Numbered from the stretch's first letter, positions 10,570 through 23,200 are shown. The stretch is DNA of 64,000 bases from Kalmusia sp. IMI 367209 (GCA_027946365.1 JAPEUQ010000019.1:124001-188000); one strand, 5' to 3'. The notes: generated from the letters alone by a model not told the origin. Translations and numbers: made by a program.

Positions 10570-12913
10570 ATAGCGCGTTGTTTGTTGACATAACGGTACA
10601 AAATAAAGCCAGAGTTCAGGCGAGTATAGCAGAAAAAGCCCTATCTTGATGATTGTTTACTACCTTAGTATTGTCTTATGCACGTATATAGAGCCTCTAA
10701 TGTTACACGTCTTAGAAGACACAGTAAAGACGTGACTGGCCAGAGTTCGGGTGATGTCATCAAACCAACATGCACGGCGTGATCTTGCTCGATTAATGGC
10801 AAACCTGAACAGCTTAATCATAGCATCTCCTATCTTCACCTTCCCATATTCAGTTTGGACAGTGTAGACGAAAGACGGACGACTGAAGCCCCCATAACAA
10901 ATCCTAGGAATACCTCAACAGGTCAAGTATACCGACCGCGGCTGTGCTTTGCATATTTGTCCACCCACTTTCGACAGTCCTCCAGATCGACACTGCTCTG
11001 ACATAACTGCAGTCACAATAAGGTTGATCCAGGCACACACGCGATGCAGAAAAGTAGCACAACAACGAGAATCGAGAAACGCCCTTAGGCACACTCAGCT
11101 TCGCTCTGCCAGGACGCCACCCAGAGATCCAACGCAGCGGCAACGACCCCCGTCACAGTTGATCGTTTGCCTTCTCCACTTACCGGACCGTATCTGCAGC
11201 ACCCATCTCCAGGGTAAATACTCCGGCGCAATATTCACCGCAACAGCAGTCGTGTGCAACGACCGGGCATATCCATCTACATGGACACTTTACACCGACC
11301 CGCGTCGAGCGCGCATGCACTGACCGGCCCCCCGAAACGCCCGCAAAACACCGCCTTCGAGCGGTCCACCTCTCCTCTCGACGCGCCCAGGAATCGTGAC
11401 CCACTCTCTCGTCCCTCTGCTCTGCACAACGCTTACTATCCCCGCTTGCGCAGATTCCCATGGCGCAATCTCACGTCCGCGCTTATAAGCCTCTCTCGAG
11501 TCCACGGCTAGTCCCCTCAGGACGAGGGGGCACGCAAAGTGCCGAGCCCCCGTGTATGCAAGCATCCTCGTCTCAGCCTCCCTTTTTGCTGCCTGGGGGC
11601 GGCCTCTGTGCCCATCAGGCAGAAAAAAAGGCAAACGCTTGGAACATGACGTGTCAGTTGGTGCTCATGGACGGCGAATTAGAAGATGGAGGGCAGAAGG
11701 AGGGAAGGGTGCACGGCGTCTGTGGTGCGGGGTGGACGCGCGGGGGCCATGTGATTGGGTTGCGTGTGGATGCGATAGCGAAGACAGGTTTGAAGCCCGG
11801 ACGACCTTGAGACAAGAGACGGCGCGTCTCGGTCGGGGGAAAAGCAGAGAGAGAAGCGGGATCGAGAGCCGTTGAGCAGATCCTCCTCGGGCGCGCGCGC
11901 TTCACTTGTCTCGATGCATGCACATGCGACAGGGACGACGTTTTCGGGCTTCCGTACGAACGAGCGAGCGTCGCGGTGGGGGCGAGATTCTTCACCCTCT
12001 CAATGCACGCTCCCCACCGATCCCAACGTAAACTACGCCTAACAGGGTATGCCCCGTAGTCGCAATTGTCTGAGTCCCACTCGTTCAAACAACGCGCTTT
12101 GATCCGTGCTCTGCATCTTCTCAAACAATAGTCCCGTCCATCACCACCACAGGTCTAGCTTACGTCTTGCACGTCTCCAAGCTCAGTCTCCCCCTATCCT
12201 GGCTCCTGCCACATGGCTCAGAATAGGGTTCTGACACGGCGGATCAATCCTCTTCTCGAACCCTTCCCGCAAGCGAGCAAGCGAGCACGGCACCAACGGC
12301 CCCAGGCCTCCCGCAGCGAGATCAAAGCTTGCCCGATCCCATGCGTCAAACATGCGGAGGTCTCGATATAGATGCTCTGCTCCGCGCCGACGCCCAGATA
12401 CACCGTTGATGTCAAGTAATCGAGTTACGGATGGCGACGTCACGCTTTCACGGAGGGGGGCTGAGACCGTGGGATGGGCGTCGGGAGTTTGGGGCTGGGT
12501 GAGTGTTTGCGAGCGTCCTGTCGTCCTGCTAGAGGGACGAAAAATGGCTTCATGGGCTAGCGCGGCTGTGTTATCCATTTCCTATTCTGTTTGCGCCATC
12601 ATGGCGCTGCTCAGCAAAGCCAACAGGAGACACAACGAAGAGCATCGAGGAAACAATCAAGTGTAGAGACTCATGGAATTATGGACCAACGTCTATAGCC
12701 CTCCCTTACTAGATACAACCGAAAGCTTGTTTTTGCATTACAATGTTTTGCTAGTCGTGACATGAATTCATAACGTATCCCCCAACCCAAACGCCAAAGG
12801 GTATCGTGCCACCAAAGGAAATTCGTGGAATGAACGTCGCCCAATACAACTCAATACCTGAAGCGCCGAAGCCCATATCTTACCCAGTATCCAAAACGCC
12901 TACAATATATGAC
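10570..12913. other. Long gap, GC-rich in its second half
   Basis: 2.3 kb downstream of C2H2 gene A. From about 11,000 to 12,600 the DNA is GC-rich and has many overlapping open frames on both strands (for example 11654-12124 and 12183-12578, minus). Their products are low-complexity Arg/Pro/Ser mixtures without motifs. I take these as chance frames. The 12,660-12,913 part probably is the 3' UTR of gene A. Confidence 0.45.
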
Positions 12914-14485
12914 TCAAGCATCCTCATCAGACGTGTCGTCGTTGCCCACTACGTGCCGGCGTGGACGCCCATCCCCAATCTTCCATTTCCCTACCTTGTC
13001 GTGTGTAATGATGCCCTCATCGAATAGCCATCGCTCAAGGTCTTTGTCTATCTTCCAACCATCAGCATCCCCAATCCTGTTGCCGGCTTTGCGGTCCTTC
13101 TCCAAGTGTCGCCCGATATGTTCCATGCGGTTCTCCCACGAGCCGGGGCCAGTGAAGGTCTCGTCACAGTAAAGGCATGAGGATTGTGTTGGAGTCTGCC
13201 TCAGGACCTTAAAGCAACGTTTCTGGTGCTCGACAATGTTGTCTTCGGTGACCGGGTACTCTTTCTGGTTGCGATGCAATTGGCTTGGAGGCGCTGCGTG
13301 CATGCGGCGAAGGTGCTGTGTGAAGAGGTCTTTGCGGTTGAAATCGTTGTGATAGACCGATTCGCGGTCGTTGGGATCAAGCGTGGTAGCGCAGAGATCG
13401 CAGCGCCAGAAGCCGAGCTTGATGTGTTGTGTGCTGACGTGTCTCTTCCATTCATTCTTCGAGGAGAAGGTGGACATGCAACCGTACATGGCGAGCGGGC
13501 ATGGAAAGTGTCTCTGTGGGTCGATGGTGAATTGGGCATCGCCAGTCATCTTGCCCATGTTGGTAGATGCGGTCGACCTTCCACCCCTCTTGGTCACCCG
13601 GGCGGATGGGGTTGCTGTTGCCAGGCTGCTTTTGCGTCCGGTGTGGGAGCGGCGTCGTTGGCCTTGACGTCCAGAGCTGCTTGAAGCAGATGATCGCCTT
13701 CGTCTGGTGGATCGATTGGGCGTATAATCAGCGTCGGACGATTCGCCTTCGCTAGGGTCCATTGGCTGTACCGATTCAGCATCTCGCAAGGAGCTGCTGA
13801 CAGTGGCATCGGATGAGTCTTTGTATTCTGCTGGGCCTGTATCGATCCTCGTGTAGTTTGGATCGGGCTCATAGGTGCCGTCTATGTCCATCTTTGTAGT
13901 AGTAGCCTCGCCTTCTTCGACAGTAGGCTCTGGCTCTGATTCATGCTCATACTCTAGATCGCGCAGGGTAACGTTTCCACTCGAGTGGGAGAATTCAGGA
14001 AGAAGCGGCTCTTGCTTCAGGTGGTCAACGGTGGGGTATGGGGATGTAGAGTGCACATAGTCTTCGGGGCTACCATAGGAGGCCGCGGGGTACGCACGAG
14101 GCGAGCGAGTTTCGTTCTGAGTAGCAGAGCTGGAGTAGCCTGAGATCGACGTCCTGTCTGGAGAATCATACCGAGTCAGTTCTGGCGTCGGCCACGGCTG
14201 GTATTGGCTAAGTGTTTGATGTTGGCGATGCATGCCGTGATGTAGATTCGCGTGAAGGAGACCTGGAGTGAGTGGCGAGGAGTCGAGGAGAAATCGCTCC
14301 ATGGCCTGAACCCGCATCGTGCCACTGTTACCTTTGTCGATATAGCCGTAGTCCTCGCCCACCATGGTAGAAGCTTGGCGGAGAGCCATATGTTCGTGAC
14401 TCCACATCATGAACTGAGTGTCTTCCCGTGGAAAGGGTATCTGAGGCAGGTCTCCGTACTGATAGGTGTCCATCGCGTCTGACAT
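12914..14485 (-). CDS. C2H2 zinc-finger regulator A
   Basis: Single-exon 523-aa protein from the ATG at 14485 (context TTGCCATGT); the frame is open further up to 14533 but has no ATG there. The N-terminal ~300 residues are disordered and rich in Ser, Pro, Tyr and acidic patches, ending with a basic stretch (STRRRRSSASSSSGRQGQRR) that could serve nuclear import. The C-terminal ~200 residues hold the finger module: CPLAMYGCMSTF with the block NEWKRHVSTQHIKLGFWRC, a spaced second unit with FNRKDLFTQHLRRMH, and CLYCDETFTGPGSWENRMEH leading to IGRHLE. Fungal proteins of this layout are sequence-specific regulators or chromatin-linked proteins; no target is known here. The same module recurs in genes B and C of this window. 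Upstream lie ~1.9 kb of geneless DNA. Confidence 0.87.
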   Translation of the reverse strand: MSDAMDTYQYGDLPQIPFPREDTQFMMWSHEHMALRQASTMVGEDYGYIDKGNSGTMRVQAMERFLLDSSPLTPGLLHANLHHGMHRQHQTLSQYQPWPTPELTRYDSPDRTSISGYSSSATQNETRSPRAYPAASYGSPEDYVHSTSPYPTVDHLKQEPLLPEFSHSSGNVTLRDLEYEHESEPEPTVEEGEATTTKMDIDGTYEPDPNYTRIDTGPAEYKDSSDATVSSSLRDAESVQPMDPSEGESSDADYTPNRSTRRRRSSASSSSGRQGQRRRSHTGRKSSLATATPSARVTKRGGRSTASTNMGKMTGDAQFTIDPQRHFPCPLAMYGCMSTFSSKNEWKRHVSTQHIKLGFWRCDLCATTLDPNDRESVYHNDFNRKDLFTQHLRRMHAAPPSQLHRNQKEYPVTEDNIVEHQKRCFKVLRQTPTQSSCLYCDETFTGPGSWENRMEHIGRHLEKDRKAGNRIGDADGWKIDKDLERWLFDEGIITHDKVGKWKIGDGRPRRHVVGNDDTSDEDA

Positions 14486-16425
14486 GGCAACCGCCGAATA
14501 ATATTTCAGGTTGTAGGATTGAGCACAAAGCACGCGTGATCTGGATTCTAATCGATGGTTGAGCGATGAATGGACGGAGCTTGTAGTACTGGGTTTATCT
14601 TGTAGAACATAAGCTTCGCGAAGAAGACTAGGATCGGGCCTGGTGACTTACGTAAAATTTGCGAAGCTCGAGCGACCAGATCGGAGGATCAAATGAGCAG
14701 TTATAAACCACCCTCGGGACCAAGGCGAGCCGCTTAGTGACGCTCAAGTCACAATGGGTGTGGATAAGAATTGAAGGACGAAGGGGCGAAGCATTGATCG
14801 TACTTGGGGTTCTCGTAGGCAGACAAGTTACAACTTGCTACAGACGTGCACTGCCCACTTTTTGGTGTTGTATTCCACCTCGAGCGCCCACATGCTCGGT
14901 GCTGCTTTATGGTGAATACCTCGCAGAGCCGCATCGAAAGGAGCCAATGAGAAGAAGCTCACTGCTAATGCAGGGGTTCCTTGCTAGCGCAGATGCGAGG
15001 ATTCACCGGTGGCTGACTTTGTGGTGGCTGTCCACCACTCACAGCGGAGTGGGCTTAGAGCCCTGGGCTCCCACGGTCGTATGAGGAATGTTGTTAGACG
15101 AAGCCACAGGAAAAAGAAAATTCACACTTGCATGGAGGTCGATCGTTCCCATTTCATTCCTTGTCAGTGCTTGCGTGCCCGACCAAGCGCGCATGGTCCG
15201 TAGCATCGGTTCACAGAGGACAAAGTCGGTGACAGAGCACTGACAAGGCCGCATCTGCCGCTGCATTGTGGAGTCTCCCCAATCATTGAGAGTGGGGGAC
15301 TGCGATATATGAGAACAAGGGGAACCGAGAAACATCACGCTCGCGCTGGGTTGGTCGTGGTGAGGCGACGCATAAGCTACAGCGAGCTGTGTCTGGCGAC
15401 TTCCCGCACCTGCATCGAGGCCCTGCCATGTCTGGAACAGTGCGCAGAAAAGGAGTGATGATTGAGCAGCCATGATCCCGATTCAAACACGAACGCGACC
15501 GTCAACCGAGCGCACAGCGGAGGGGTAAAGGAGGGCGCATGGACCGACGTGGGATTGGACGAGACGAGCGTTGACCGAAATGGGGCGCACGTCCTCGAGA
15601 ATGCTCTTGTAAGGCACCGGAGATGGCAGGGCGGTGCACCGTTTGCCTGCACTAAAAGGTTGTACGTTGTTAGGAGGGCGCTGGTTGTAATTATCAACGA
15701 TGCATAACCAGTCAAAAAGTGAGGAGATGCTGGAGTACGCCCGCGCAGACTTCTTCGCTGGCGACCTTTGTCCATTGTCTCGGTCTCGCTGGGTCCCCGA
15801 TCGCGAGTCCGGGATGGGCGAATTCACCAAGTATGGTCTGGGGCCTTTGGGGCGTAACCATGTGTCCATCTGGGTCCATTTGGGGGCGGCGCGTCCCGCC
15901 GAGGAGACGGCCTAGATTGGACACCCGAGAGCGGGGAAGACTGTGCGAGAGGGACGACAACAAGACAGCCATCCCGAATCCGAGCGGCAGCTTTCCACCC
16001 CTGCATCGGCGCTTAGCTGGAATCGAGACGCGTTGCCGTTCTGTGTTTGGTATTAGAAGAGTGCCGTTTTATCCGGAGGCTCTCTGATGGCTTCAGGTGG
16101 AGGGTGAGCGGTGTTGCCATGTCGTGCGGCTGCAAGGAGGTGGTCTAATCTACCGCTTGGCACCACCCACTCTCCGCAGATCGCCAGCCGTCAGAACACC
16201 CTCCGTCATGCTACATTCATAGCTACCACACTGTTGGGTCAAAGCGAACGAAGCGTTCAAACGATAAATGTGTTATGGCTGGCGGAGCGACCAGGCACCA
16301 AGTGCGAGTTGCGCCGCGCGAAGATAACTATGTGCGTCCTCATCAGGACTCAAAACTGCGCCTCCTGACCCTTCGTAGCAGGTGACTGCGGTATTGTTGT
16401 TTGGCGTCTCCTCATACGACATGTT
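14486..16425. promoter_or_regulatory. Long upstream region of C2H2 gene A
   Basis: 1.94 kb between gene A and the end of EMC3, both on the minus strand. A good 5' splice site on the minus strand (gtaagt, at about 14,652) lies upstream of the start codon, so an intron in the leader is possible. Many short open frames exist on both strands but none shows protein-like composition. It probably contains the promoter and a long leader of gene A. Confidence 0.4.
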
Positions 16426-17578
16426 CTATGCGGCCATCTTCGCAATCAGGCGATCCTCAATCCCCTCTAGAATCCAGCGATGTTCGAGTACTTCCAAGTT
16501 CTCCGCCTCATTCAAAAAGAGTTTATCAGGGTCTTGTTCAGGACCCATCAATCCTGCACCTGGGTTGGCCATAGCCATCTGCTGTGTAACCTGGTTTGCA
16601 GCTGGGACACACAGTCAGCTCCCGCTCAGAGGCCCCACGCTGACCACAGTTGGGTACACTCACAGTTATTGCTTCCAAGAATAAAATTGTAGACGGGCTG
16701 GAGTCCAAACAAAGTAAGGAAATACCAGGATAAGCTAGACACCCATCTCACATCCAGATCGCGTGTGCCAACGCCCGATTGAAGCATTGACTTGAATTGT
16801 GGCGTTAGTGGAAAGGGAAGTTTCACTGTCGGCGAACTGCGGTTAGCGAGTGAATACGAAGAAGACGACGGGAGGATCCGCGCATCATAGGTCTGGTCGA
16901 AGCTGACCTCCCGCCTCCGCGGATCAGCTAGGCCATTGTATCGACCTGAGCTTGACGCTGTTTGTGCTACGGTTGGCTCGGTCGGACGGCCGATTCAATG
17001 TAGTCGCCGTCCTCACGTGGACAAGGGGGATTCAACTCACTGATAACAAAACCGGAGAAGAAAGCATTAATCCATCCCATGATCAGCGTCTGCGGAATCA
17101 TCATGGCCATGTTTCCCTTCATCATGCCCATCATGCCCTCCATGGCCGCCGGATCGCTCATGGGATTCGGTCTCGGCTTGCCCCTCGACTCCGGGTCGGC
17201 GAGAAACTTGCCTTCCTGGTACGCGGACACCATATATGCTTTGCGGGCTTGGAACGAGGCCGGCGACAAGACGTGCGCGTTGGTGCGTAGGTTGATGCCC
17301 CGGACGAGCGCGCGCTGCTGCCGGATTTGGGGGAAGGGCTGTTTCTTGGGCGCGGTCTGGAGAAGCGTCATGGCATAGTGGCGGAGGATACCCGTCAGTA
17401 TCTTTAATTGTCAGTCATGCGTTTGATAGACATGGCGAGATTCGCATACCATGACCACAGTAATCGGGAGCAGAATCCACCAGCTGCGGTAATATTAGCA
17501 TTGTGTGGTGACGTCGACGGTAGCTACGTACAATAAGGCGGGATCCCGATGGATGGTCTGTACTATAGGCTGTCCCAT
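16426..17578 (-). CDS. EMC3: ER membrane protein complex subunit 3
   Basis: Five exons: 17578-17532, 17483-17450, 17401-17041, 16825-16664 and 16601-16426, giving 259 aa, the normal EMC3 length. All joins keep the frame and rebuild the family sequence: DPALFWWILLPITVVM crosses introns 1 and 2, ILTGILRHYAMTLLQTAPKK follows, then the Met-rich loop MEGMMGMMKGNMAMMIPQTL, FFSGFVIMKLPFPLTPQFK, and the end with NEAENLEVLEHRWIL. EMC3 is the Oxa1/YidC/Get1-like core of the EMC insertase and inserts tail-anchored and multipass proteins into the ER membrane. Three membrane segments are visible (residues ~13-30, ~115-135 and ~175-195). The start is divergent from SPC2 with 242 bp between start codons, so both are probably driven by one promoter region. 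Identification is firm. Confidence 0.95.
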
Positions 17579-17820
17579 CTTCGCGGTAATGAACGGCTCG
17601 ACGGTGGGAGAAGGGGACGAGGTGTGGTCGAAGTTGGGTGGGGATGATGAAAGCTCCAAGCGGAGCCTCATCGGCGGATCCTGAGCGACAGGGATCCGGT
17701 CGTGCCTTCCTTGTGAACACCTTACCCTCAGCGTCCGCGCCTCGACTCTGCGAGCGTGCGACCCAACCACACCGCGATTCTGTGCCTTCGCAATTCCGTT
17801 CATATACTTTCTCGATCATC
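17579..17820. promoter_or_regulatory. Shared promoter, EMC3 / SPC2
   Basis: 242 bp lie between the two start codons, which point away from each other. Both products work at the ER translocation site, so a bidirectional promoter is likely; no specific operator was identified. Confidence 0.5.
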
Positions 17821-18604
17821 ATGTCTGCGACTACTAAAATTGCAGTACACTCGCTGTCGGGTACGCAATTCGGCTCAAGTTAACAACCCACGATGCTGAT
17901 CAGTAGTAGACCTCAAGAACACCACGGACGATGCACTACCAAACTATCTCCACTCGCTCAAGTTCAGGCAAATCCACAAGCAAACCGACGTGCGGTTAGT
18001 CATCGGGTACACCGCCGTCGCCATTTCGGGAGCTCTCTTCTACTACGACTGGAAGTTTGGCTGGGAAGCTTCAAAGCCATACACATTACCGGCAGTAGTC
18101 GCATACTTCATCCTAAATACTGCGTTCAGCTACTGGCTATGGTTTGTGGAGGCAGGCACCGTGTACGAGGGCGAAGGCAAGACGGGCAAGGTGCGCAAAC
18201 TCCTTTCTCTCCTGCTCTGCGGTCTCATGTTAACGTCGTTCTAGGTCCGAATAGCTACCTCCACTAAGAAACACATCCCCATCTACGAAGTCGACGTCGC
18301 TTTCACTCCCGCACCCGCCGGTTCGAGCCCCTCGCAGAAGATCCACATTCGTGCGCCTTTCACGCGATGGTTCACAGCAGACGGCTATTTCATCGCGAAG
18401 CCGTTCCAGCAGTGGCTCGCCTCAGAGGTTCCAATCATCGGAGCTGCCGACCCAAATAATGTTGTCGAAGAGATCGGGCGGGGTAGCGAAACGGAGAGGG
18501 TGTTGAATGCTACGGGAAGTCAAAACGCGATCGAAATTCTGGAGCAGCTGAAGTCAAGCGGTGCGAAGGTGTCTGCAGGTAGCGGACGGAGGAGGAAGGC
18601 GTGA
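17821..18604 (+). CDS. SPC2: Signal peptidase complex subunit 2
   Basis: Three exons: 17821-17860, 17910-18190 and 18245-18604; introns 17861-17909 and 18191-18244. The product is 226 aa. It has the SPCS2/SPC25 layout: a cytosolic N-terminal part (LKNTTDDALPNYLHSLKF), a first membrane segment (LVIGYTAVAISGALFYYDW), a second (YFILNTAFSYWLWFVEAG), and a cytosolic C-terminal domain with STKKHIPIYEVDVAFTPAP and FTRWFTADGYFIAKPFQQWL. The subunit is non-catalytic; in yeast Spc2 links the signal peptidase to the Sec61 translocon beta subunit and tunes activity. The last residues are basic (SGRRRKA). It is head to head with EMC3. Identification is firm. Confidence 0.93.
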
Positions 18605-19062
18605 GTGCGGTGAAGCGAAAGGAAGGAACAGTCTCCATGAATAGAGCATAATATTGTTCAGCTTTCATGCATTGGCGGGTCGTCAGGTGTCATCAGATCC
18701 AGCTTTCTTAAGAGCGCTATGGGAAGAGAGTTCAGAAGGTCAAGGAAAGGTAGTCAACTGATTGACATGGTCACCTCACAGATCGTCACATGGTTTTGCA
18801 TCGTGCAATATGATTATTCGTGGCCATCAGGCTAAAGTAGATTTATGATGAGAGTATGAGATATCAAAATACGACCCATACCAACTTTAAAGAAATCAAA
18901 ACGCCGCTCTTGATGCAGGTGGAGTGAGACGCTGTCATGTAAATGCAGAAATGCTTGAACCTGCACATGTCGTTCTCTTGAGGATTCAATTGACCAATCT
19001 CCGACCATGAAAAAGTTCAATCCGAATCCACAAAGCAACCCAGAAATCTATGTATGCACATC
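18605..19062. other. Gap between convergent genes
   Basis: Contains the 3' UTRs of SPC2 and of the minus-strand unknown gene. Nothing else visible. Confidence 0.4.
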
Positions 19063-20241
19063 CTAGTGATCCTGTTCCAGTAGTGGTAGCACCTCGAGTT
19101 CTCGCTTGATGATGCGTTCAAACTCTTCCCTTTCGATGCCGGATGCCCTTGCCAAGCGGAACAGGCTTTTGATATCTGTGCTGATATGTTGCTTGATCGC
19201 AAGCTCGGCTTGACTATGGTTTTCTGCTTCGCGTTCCAGTCTGCCTACCGAGTCTGAAGACGCCGAGGAAGATGGCCGGGGATGATTCAAAGCTGTGTAC
19301 TGCCCGTCTTCGAGAGATTCAATATGTTCTGGCTTACTGTCGTAAGGAGAGTCTCGGCGATCACTGTTTACGTGATGATCGTTGTTCGTGACATCTGCTG
19401 GCTGCCCGGATGGCTGTGCGTCCTCCTGCTGAGTAAACCCGAATGAGTTACCGTTGAGGGTTGAATTTCCTGCTGCAGCAGTCTCCTCGTCCGGATCGTG
19501 AGGGTCCATTGCTGGCTGCACTTCCGAAGCGTATCGAGCAAAGTATTCAAGCTCTGATTGTGTAGGACCGATCTGGACTCGAGTGTTCGTCGGGGGTGCA
19601 GGAGATTGCTTGTGCGGCGTGCGGCCTGGGGTCCGGTCGTACGCAGCCCAATACGCATCATCGTCCTCCTCGTCATTATGTTGCGGAGGTTGCTGATCAG
19701 GGCGTAAAGAGGCCAAGGAGTGGTTCGTGATGCCGTTGGCGCTGGGCTGCTTTCGGCGGAAACCTGCTTCGGCTGCTTCACTCATGCTTGGAAACCACTC
19801 AGTGCCATCATCAAGGTCCTGGATTCCCCTCAGTTCTGCCAATTCCCAGCGGTTTCCTTGGTCTCCACCGGTGCACCAGAGGTATGTGGGCACGATTCCA
19901 TATTCTCTCAGTACTAGCTTTGCGTGCAAAGTCTCGGCATCTGACCGGCGATAGAGAATCTGATCGGGATCTTCGATTTCGATCTCGCCAGATGCGGGAT
20001 GTGGCTCGACATGGAGGTTGCCTAGGACCTCTGGCAGCCGGGATGCCACCTGGTTGTCCCAGCACAGCAGCGACAACCAATTGTCGCAGGCAAGCAGCTG
20101 GACGCGCTGGCGGAGGATTGGCGACAAGAGAGGAAGGAGCGCTGGGGGCGGTTGCCGTGAAGCAGTAGCCGTAGCAAGGCAGGCGAGCAGCGGTGGAAGC
20201 AGTTCTCTCGCATCGGGCGGCGGAATGATTGCACCTGCCAT
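19063..20241 (-). CDS. Conserved fungal protein of unknown function
   Basis: Intact 392-aa single-exon gene with an ATG at 20241. The N-terminal ~150 residues form an Ala/Leu-rich helical region (ARELLPPLLACLATATASRQ, LLACDNWLSLLCWD) followed by HAKLVLREYGIVPTYLWCTG. An acidic/aromatic patch, DEEDDDAYWAAYDRTPGRTP, lies near residues 190-210; as far as I recall such a 'DDAYWxxYD' patch occurs in fungal proteins of unknown function. The middle is disordered and Ser/Asn/Gln-rich. The C-terminal ~60 residues form a helical part (AIKQHISTDIKSLFRLARAS, EEFERIIKRELEVL). No signal peptide, membrane segment or catalytic motif. A nuclear or cytosolic adaptor role is possible but not shown. Confidence 0.75.
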   Translation of the reverse strand: MAGAIIPPPDARELLPPLLACLATATASRQPPPALLPLLSPILRQRVQLLACDNWLSLLCWDNQVASRLPEVLGNLHVEPHPASGEIEIEDPDQILYRRSDAETLHAKLVLREYGIVPTYLWCTGGDQGNRWELAELRGIQDLDDGTEWFPSMSEAAEAGFRRKQPSANGITNHSLASLRPDQQPPQHNDEEDDDAYWAAYDRTPGRTPHKQSPAPPTNTRVQIGPTQSELEYFARYASEVQPAMDPHDPDEETAAAGNSTLNGNSFGFTQQEDAQPSGQPADVTNNDHHVNSDRRDSPYDSKPEHIESLEDGQYTALNHPRPSSSASSDSVGRLEREAENHSQAELAIKQHISTDIKSLFRLARASGIEREEFERIIKRELEVLPLLEQDH

Positions 20242-23200
20242 TGTGGACGCAGGAAGCGTTCTTGCAGCGGGGGGTGAGACGGCTGAGCTTTTGGGCGGCG
20301 GCGGCGGAAGTTCTCTCGGGGGTTAAGAGGCGCCCGGGGACGTGAAGCGTTGAGCGGGCGTGTCAATGGCCGAGTCGGTCACGTCCGCCTGGAAAGGATG
20401 CGGTGGCAGACGGTTTGGGTGAACGCCGTCACATGCGAACGGGAGCCGTGACACTGGAACGCTTGGACGCGCTGACGCTGCTGGCACTGCTGGCACTGCT
20501 GGCGTAGTGAGCTGGAGGAAAGACACAGGGTCGTGGAGAGGAGGCCGGAGACAGGGAGGACTGGGACAAAAACAACACGGTTGGTACTGGTCCATAACGG
20601 CTAGGCTTTTGCAACGTGTGGAGTGTGGTTCGTTGCCATGCTAGTTTCCCTACGCCCGAGCAGTCGCGCGCCGGCACCTGCCCCTCGCAGCCATCACTTC
20701 CCCGCCTCACGTGCACCCGTGGTCGCTTCCTCGCGCGTAATATTCTCCGCGCCGTTGGCCCAAAGAGCCCCGTGATCAAACCGCCTGCCTCGCCGTGTCT
20801 GTTTCTTCTTCTTCTTCCTCTTCTTCTTCTCCCCTCGCATCTGCTCTGTTGCCTCGAAGGCCATGGCTCGCACAGCACCGCACCGCACCACATTGATCTC
20901 CGCCTGCGACGCTGCGCCCATGGCATTTTCGGATATCGCGTCGGTCACCCGGAAGCTGCAGCCTTTCGGTAATTTCTCCGTACTATAGACCTGGCCAAAG
21001 GCGACGAGCGCGCACTCCCTTTAAAGACAGAAAATACCGAGTCAGATTCAGCTGACTTTGGATCATCCAAGTCATGTTAACATAGTTACTTCCCCGTCGA
21101 GCTTGACGTTGATTAGCCGCCCAGCCACCAACCTCGTTGATACAGAGCTAGGTCACGGGGTTCCGAACCTGTGAGCTATCCCCAAGTATATAATGCAAAG
21201 GCAGACCGACCAGAGCCCTTCCCCGTTCTCATCACAACCATCGGTTGCCAAGTCTGCAGCATTGCGGATCACCTGGCGAAATGAAGACATACGCCCATTA
21301 CACACATGAACTATGGGCAACACCCTATTCTTTTGTCCCTCGGATCTTCAAGCCCAGTCATTCATGGTTCTAGCAGTTCAACATTCTCACAGTCTGCACG
21401 GCACCATGTCATCCGTACTGCTATGCATATCCTTCGTCTGGCCCCTACCTGTGGAGCGCAGATGCGGCCGGAGTCTGGAGATATGAGGGGGTCACAGTCT
21501 CCTCAAACGTCATCTCCGCATCTGGTAGCATTTGGGCCAGTCGAGGGGATGCTCTCCATCTCTATAAGTGTCGGACGGAACGTTAACATCTTCATGTGCC
21601 ATCGGAAGATTTTCCAGCAGTTTCATCATGTATGAGAAATCGAGCTACATGAACCCTACCCTCATGTCATACGGGTACCTGCAGCTCGGACTCTACTGAA
21701 GTGCGAAGCCGACTGACAATGACGCTTGGAAATGATTGCTATCTCCGGCAAATTACTGCGCAGCGGTCTGTCTTCCATCAGCTTGATCTTCGGCCTTATC
21801 CTTCAAGTGCTACTGGTGCGTAGGATGTCTCGAGCACCCTACATCCCGGCCCATTGGGGAAAAGAACCCTTGCTAGGCGAATAGTTTGCTGTTTCCTGCC
21901 ACGTTGCCTCAAACACATAGTTCGATAGAGTCGAGTGAGAAGCAGATGGCCAACTTCGGCCCTATAGCGGACCCGTTCAACGGCTATGGTAGTATCGATA
22001 AGCAAAAATCTCTCGCTACGCCATGATGCACCAGGCACATGCATTTTCGGTCACGGGCTTTGTATTCCCCCGGGGCCAGCCCTTTGGAAAGCAAACAGGG
22101 TACATGAATGGCTCTTGGGTCATTTACGGACTTGATTTGACCTGCTTTCCTATGGAGCGATACTCCAGTGCGTTCGCTTCGCGACACAATTCGCTTCTTG
22201 CAGCTTTGTTGAAGGCAAAACTCCGTCCCCGAGATGCAAGCTGTCAACAATCTGTCCGCATCTAACATTCTCTACTGTTGTGGGCTAGGTTACAGTCAGC
22301 AATGCAGCGCCGACTAATAAGTGGCGTCACCTATTGGAGGTTGTCGCATAACATGTGGCATTCTAGAGTGGCTATTTTGGGCGGACAACTACTCGCCAAA
22401 CCAGAGATTGAAAGCTGCGCTTGTTGCATGTCGTTGCGATGGAGAGCCCAGCTTGACGCGGCCTTCTACAAGCCGCCTAGAAGCCCCACTGTATCGCTGC
22501 CGCTCGGAAAGCTTCCGCGCCGGCTGGTAATAAAGCGGGAGCCGGACCAGAACACGCTCAACTTCGCGACAGGGCTGAAGAGGCTCGATCAAGAGCATGT
22601 CAGACCTGTTCAGAGACTGGCACTCATTGTACCCAGGATAGCGGTAGCGCGCAGCCGGGCACAGAAGCTTCGATCATGATCTCGATGTAGCTTCGCTGCG
22701 AACTTCCCCCACCGCCAGCGACCCAAAGCTTGGCCTCCTTATATAGCATCCTCGGCACCCGTCTAAGCGCCGGGCACAGCTTGCGCGTTCTCGAGATGGA
22801 CGGGCTGATGTGATGCATCTCCTAAATCTACCACGATGAGCATGAGGAGCTGGAAAGGCGTAAACCACATTAGAAAGGGAGCGAGGGCACAATTAGTAGA
22901 AGAAGCTCGTCGTCGCCGGATCGTGGTGCATAGCCACACACGCGCACGCCCCCTTCACACCCCAGAGCTTGCCAGAGCTTGAGGCTGTGTCCTGTCGCAT
23001 ATCTGCAAATCTGCCTCGAGTTTTGACCTAGCTCACATCTCGTCATCGCGCTTGACCTCCGATCAAGTCGTGCTTCTTGTTCTGAAGCCTCCCCCGCTGG
23101 CGCATTCGGCCTCCAGAGGTAACGTTGCCGCTTGCCGCTCACACCTGGCGCCCCTCGCACCGCCTTGGCATCGTCTCTTCGGGAGTCAGCCTTGACCGGT

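Noticed and set aside
11180..12666. Several overlapping 80-156-aa open frames on both strands
   Set aside because: They lie in GC-rich DNA where stop codons are rare, their products are low-complexity Arg/Pro/Ser mixtures, and none has a motif or a sensible start context.
13184..13684. 166-aa plus-strand frame
   Set aside because: It is antisense to the finger region of C2H2 gene A and arises from its codon pattern.
20323..20972. 90-165-aa frames on both strands upstream of the unknown 392-aa gene
   Set aside because: They contain the 9-bp repeat and Arg/Ser runs, with no motif and no support from splice sites.
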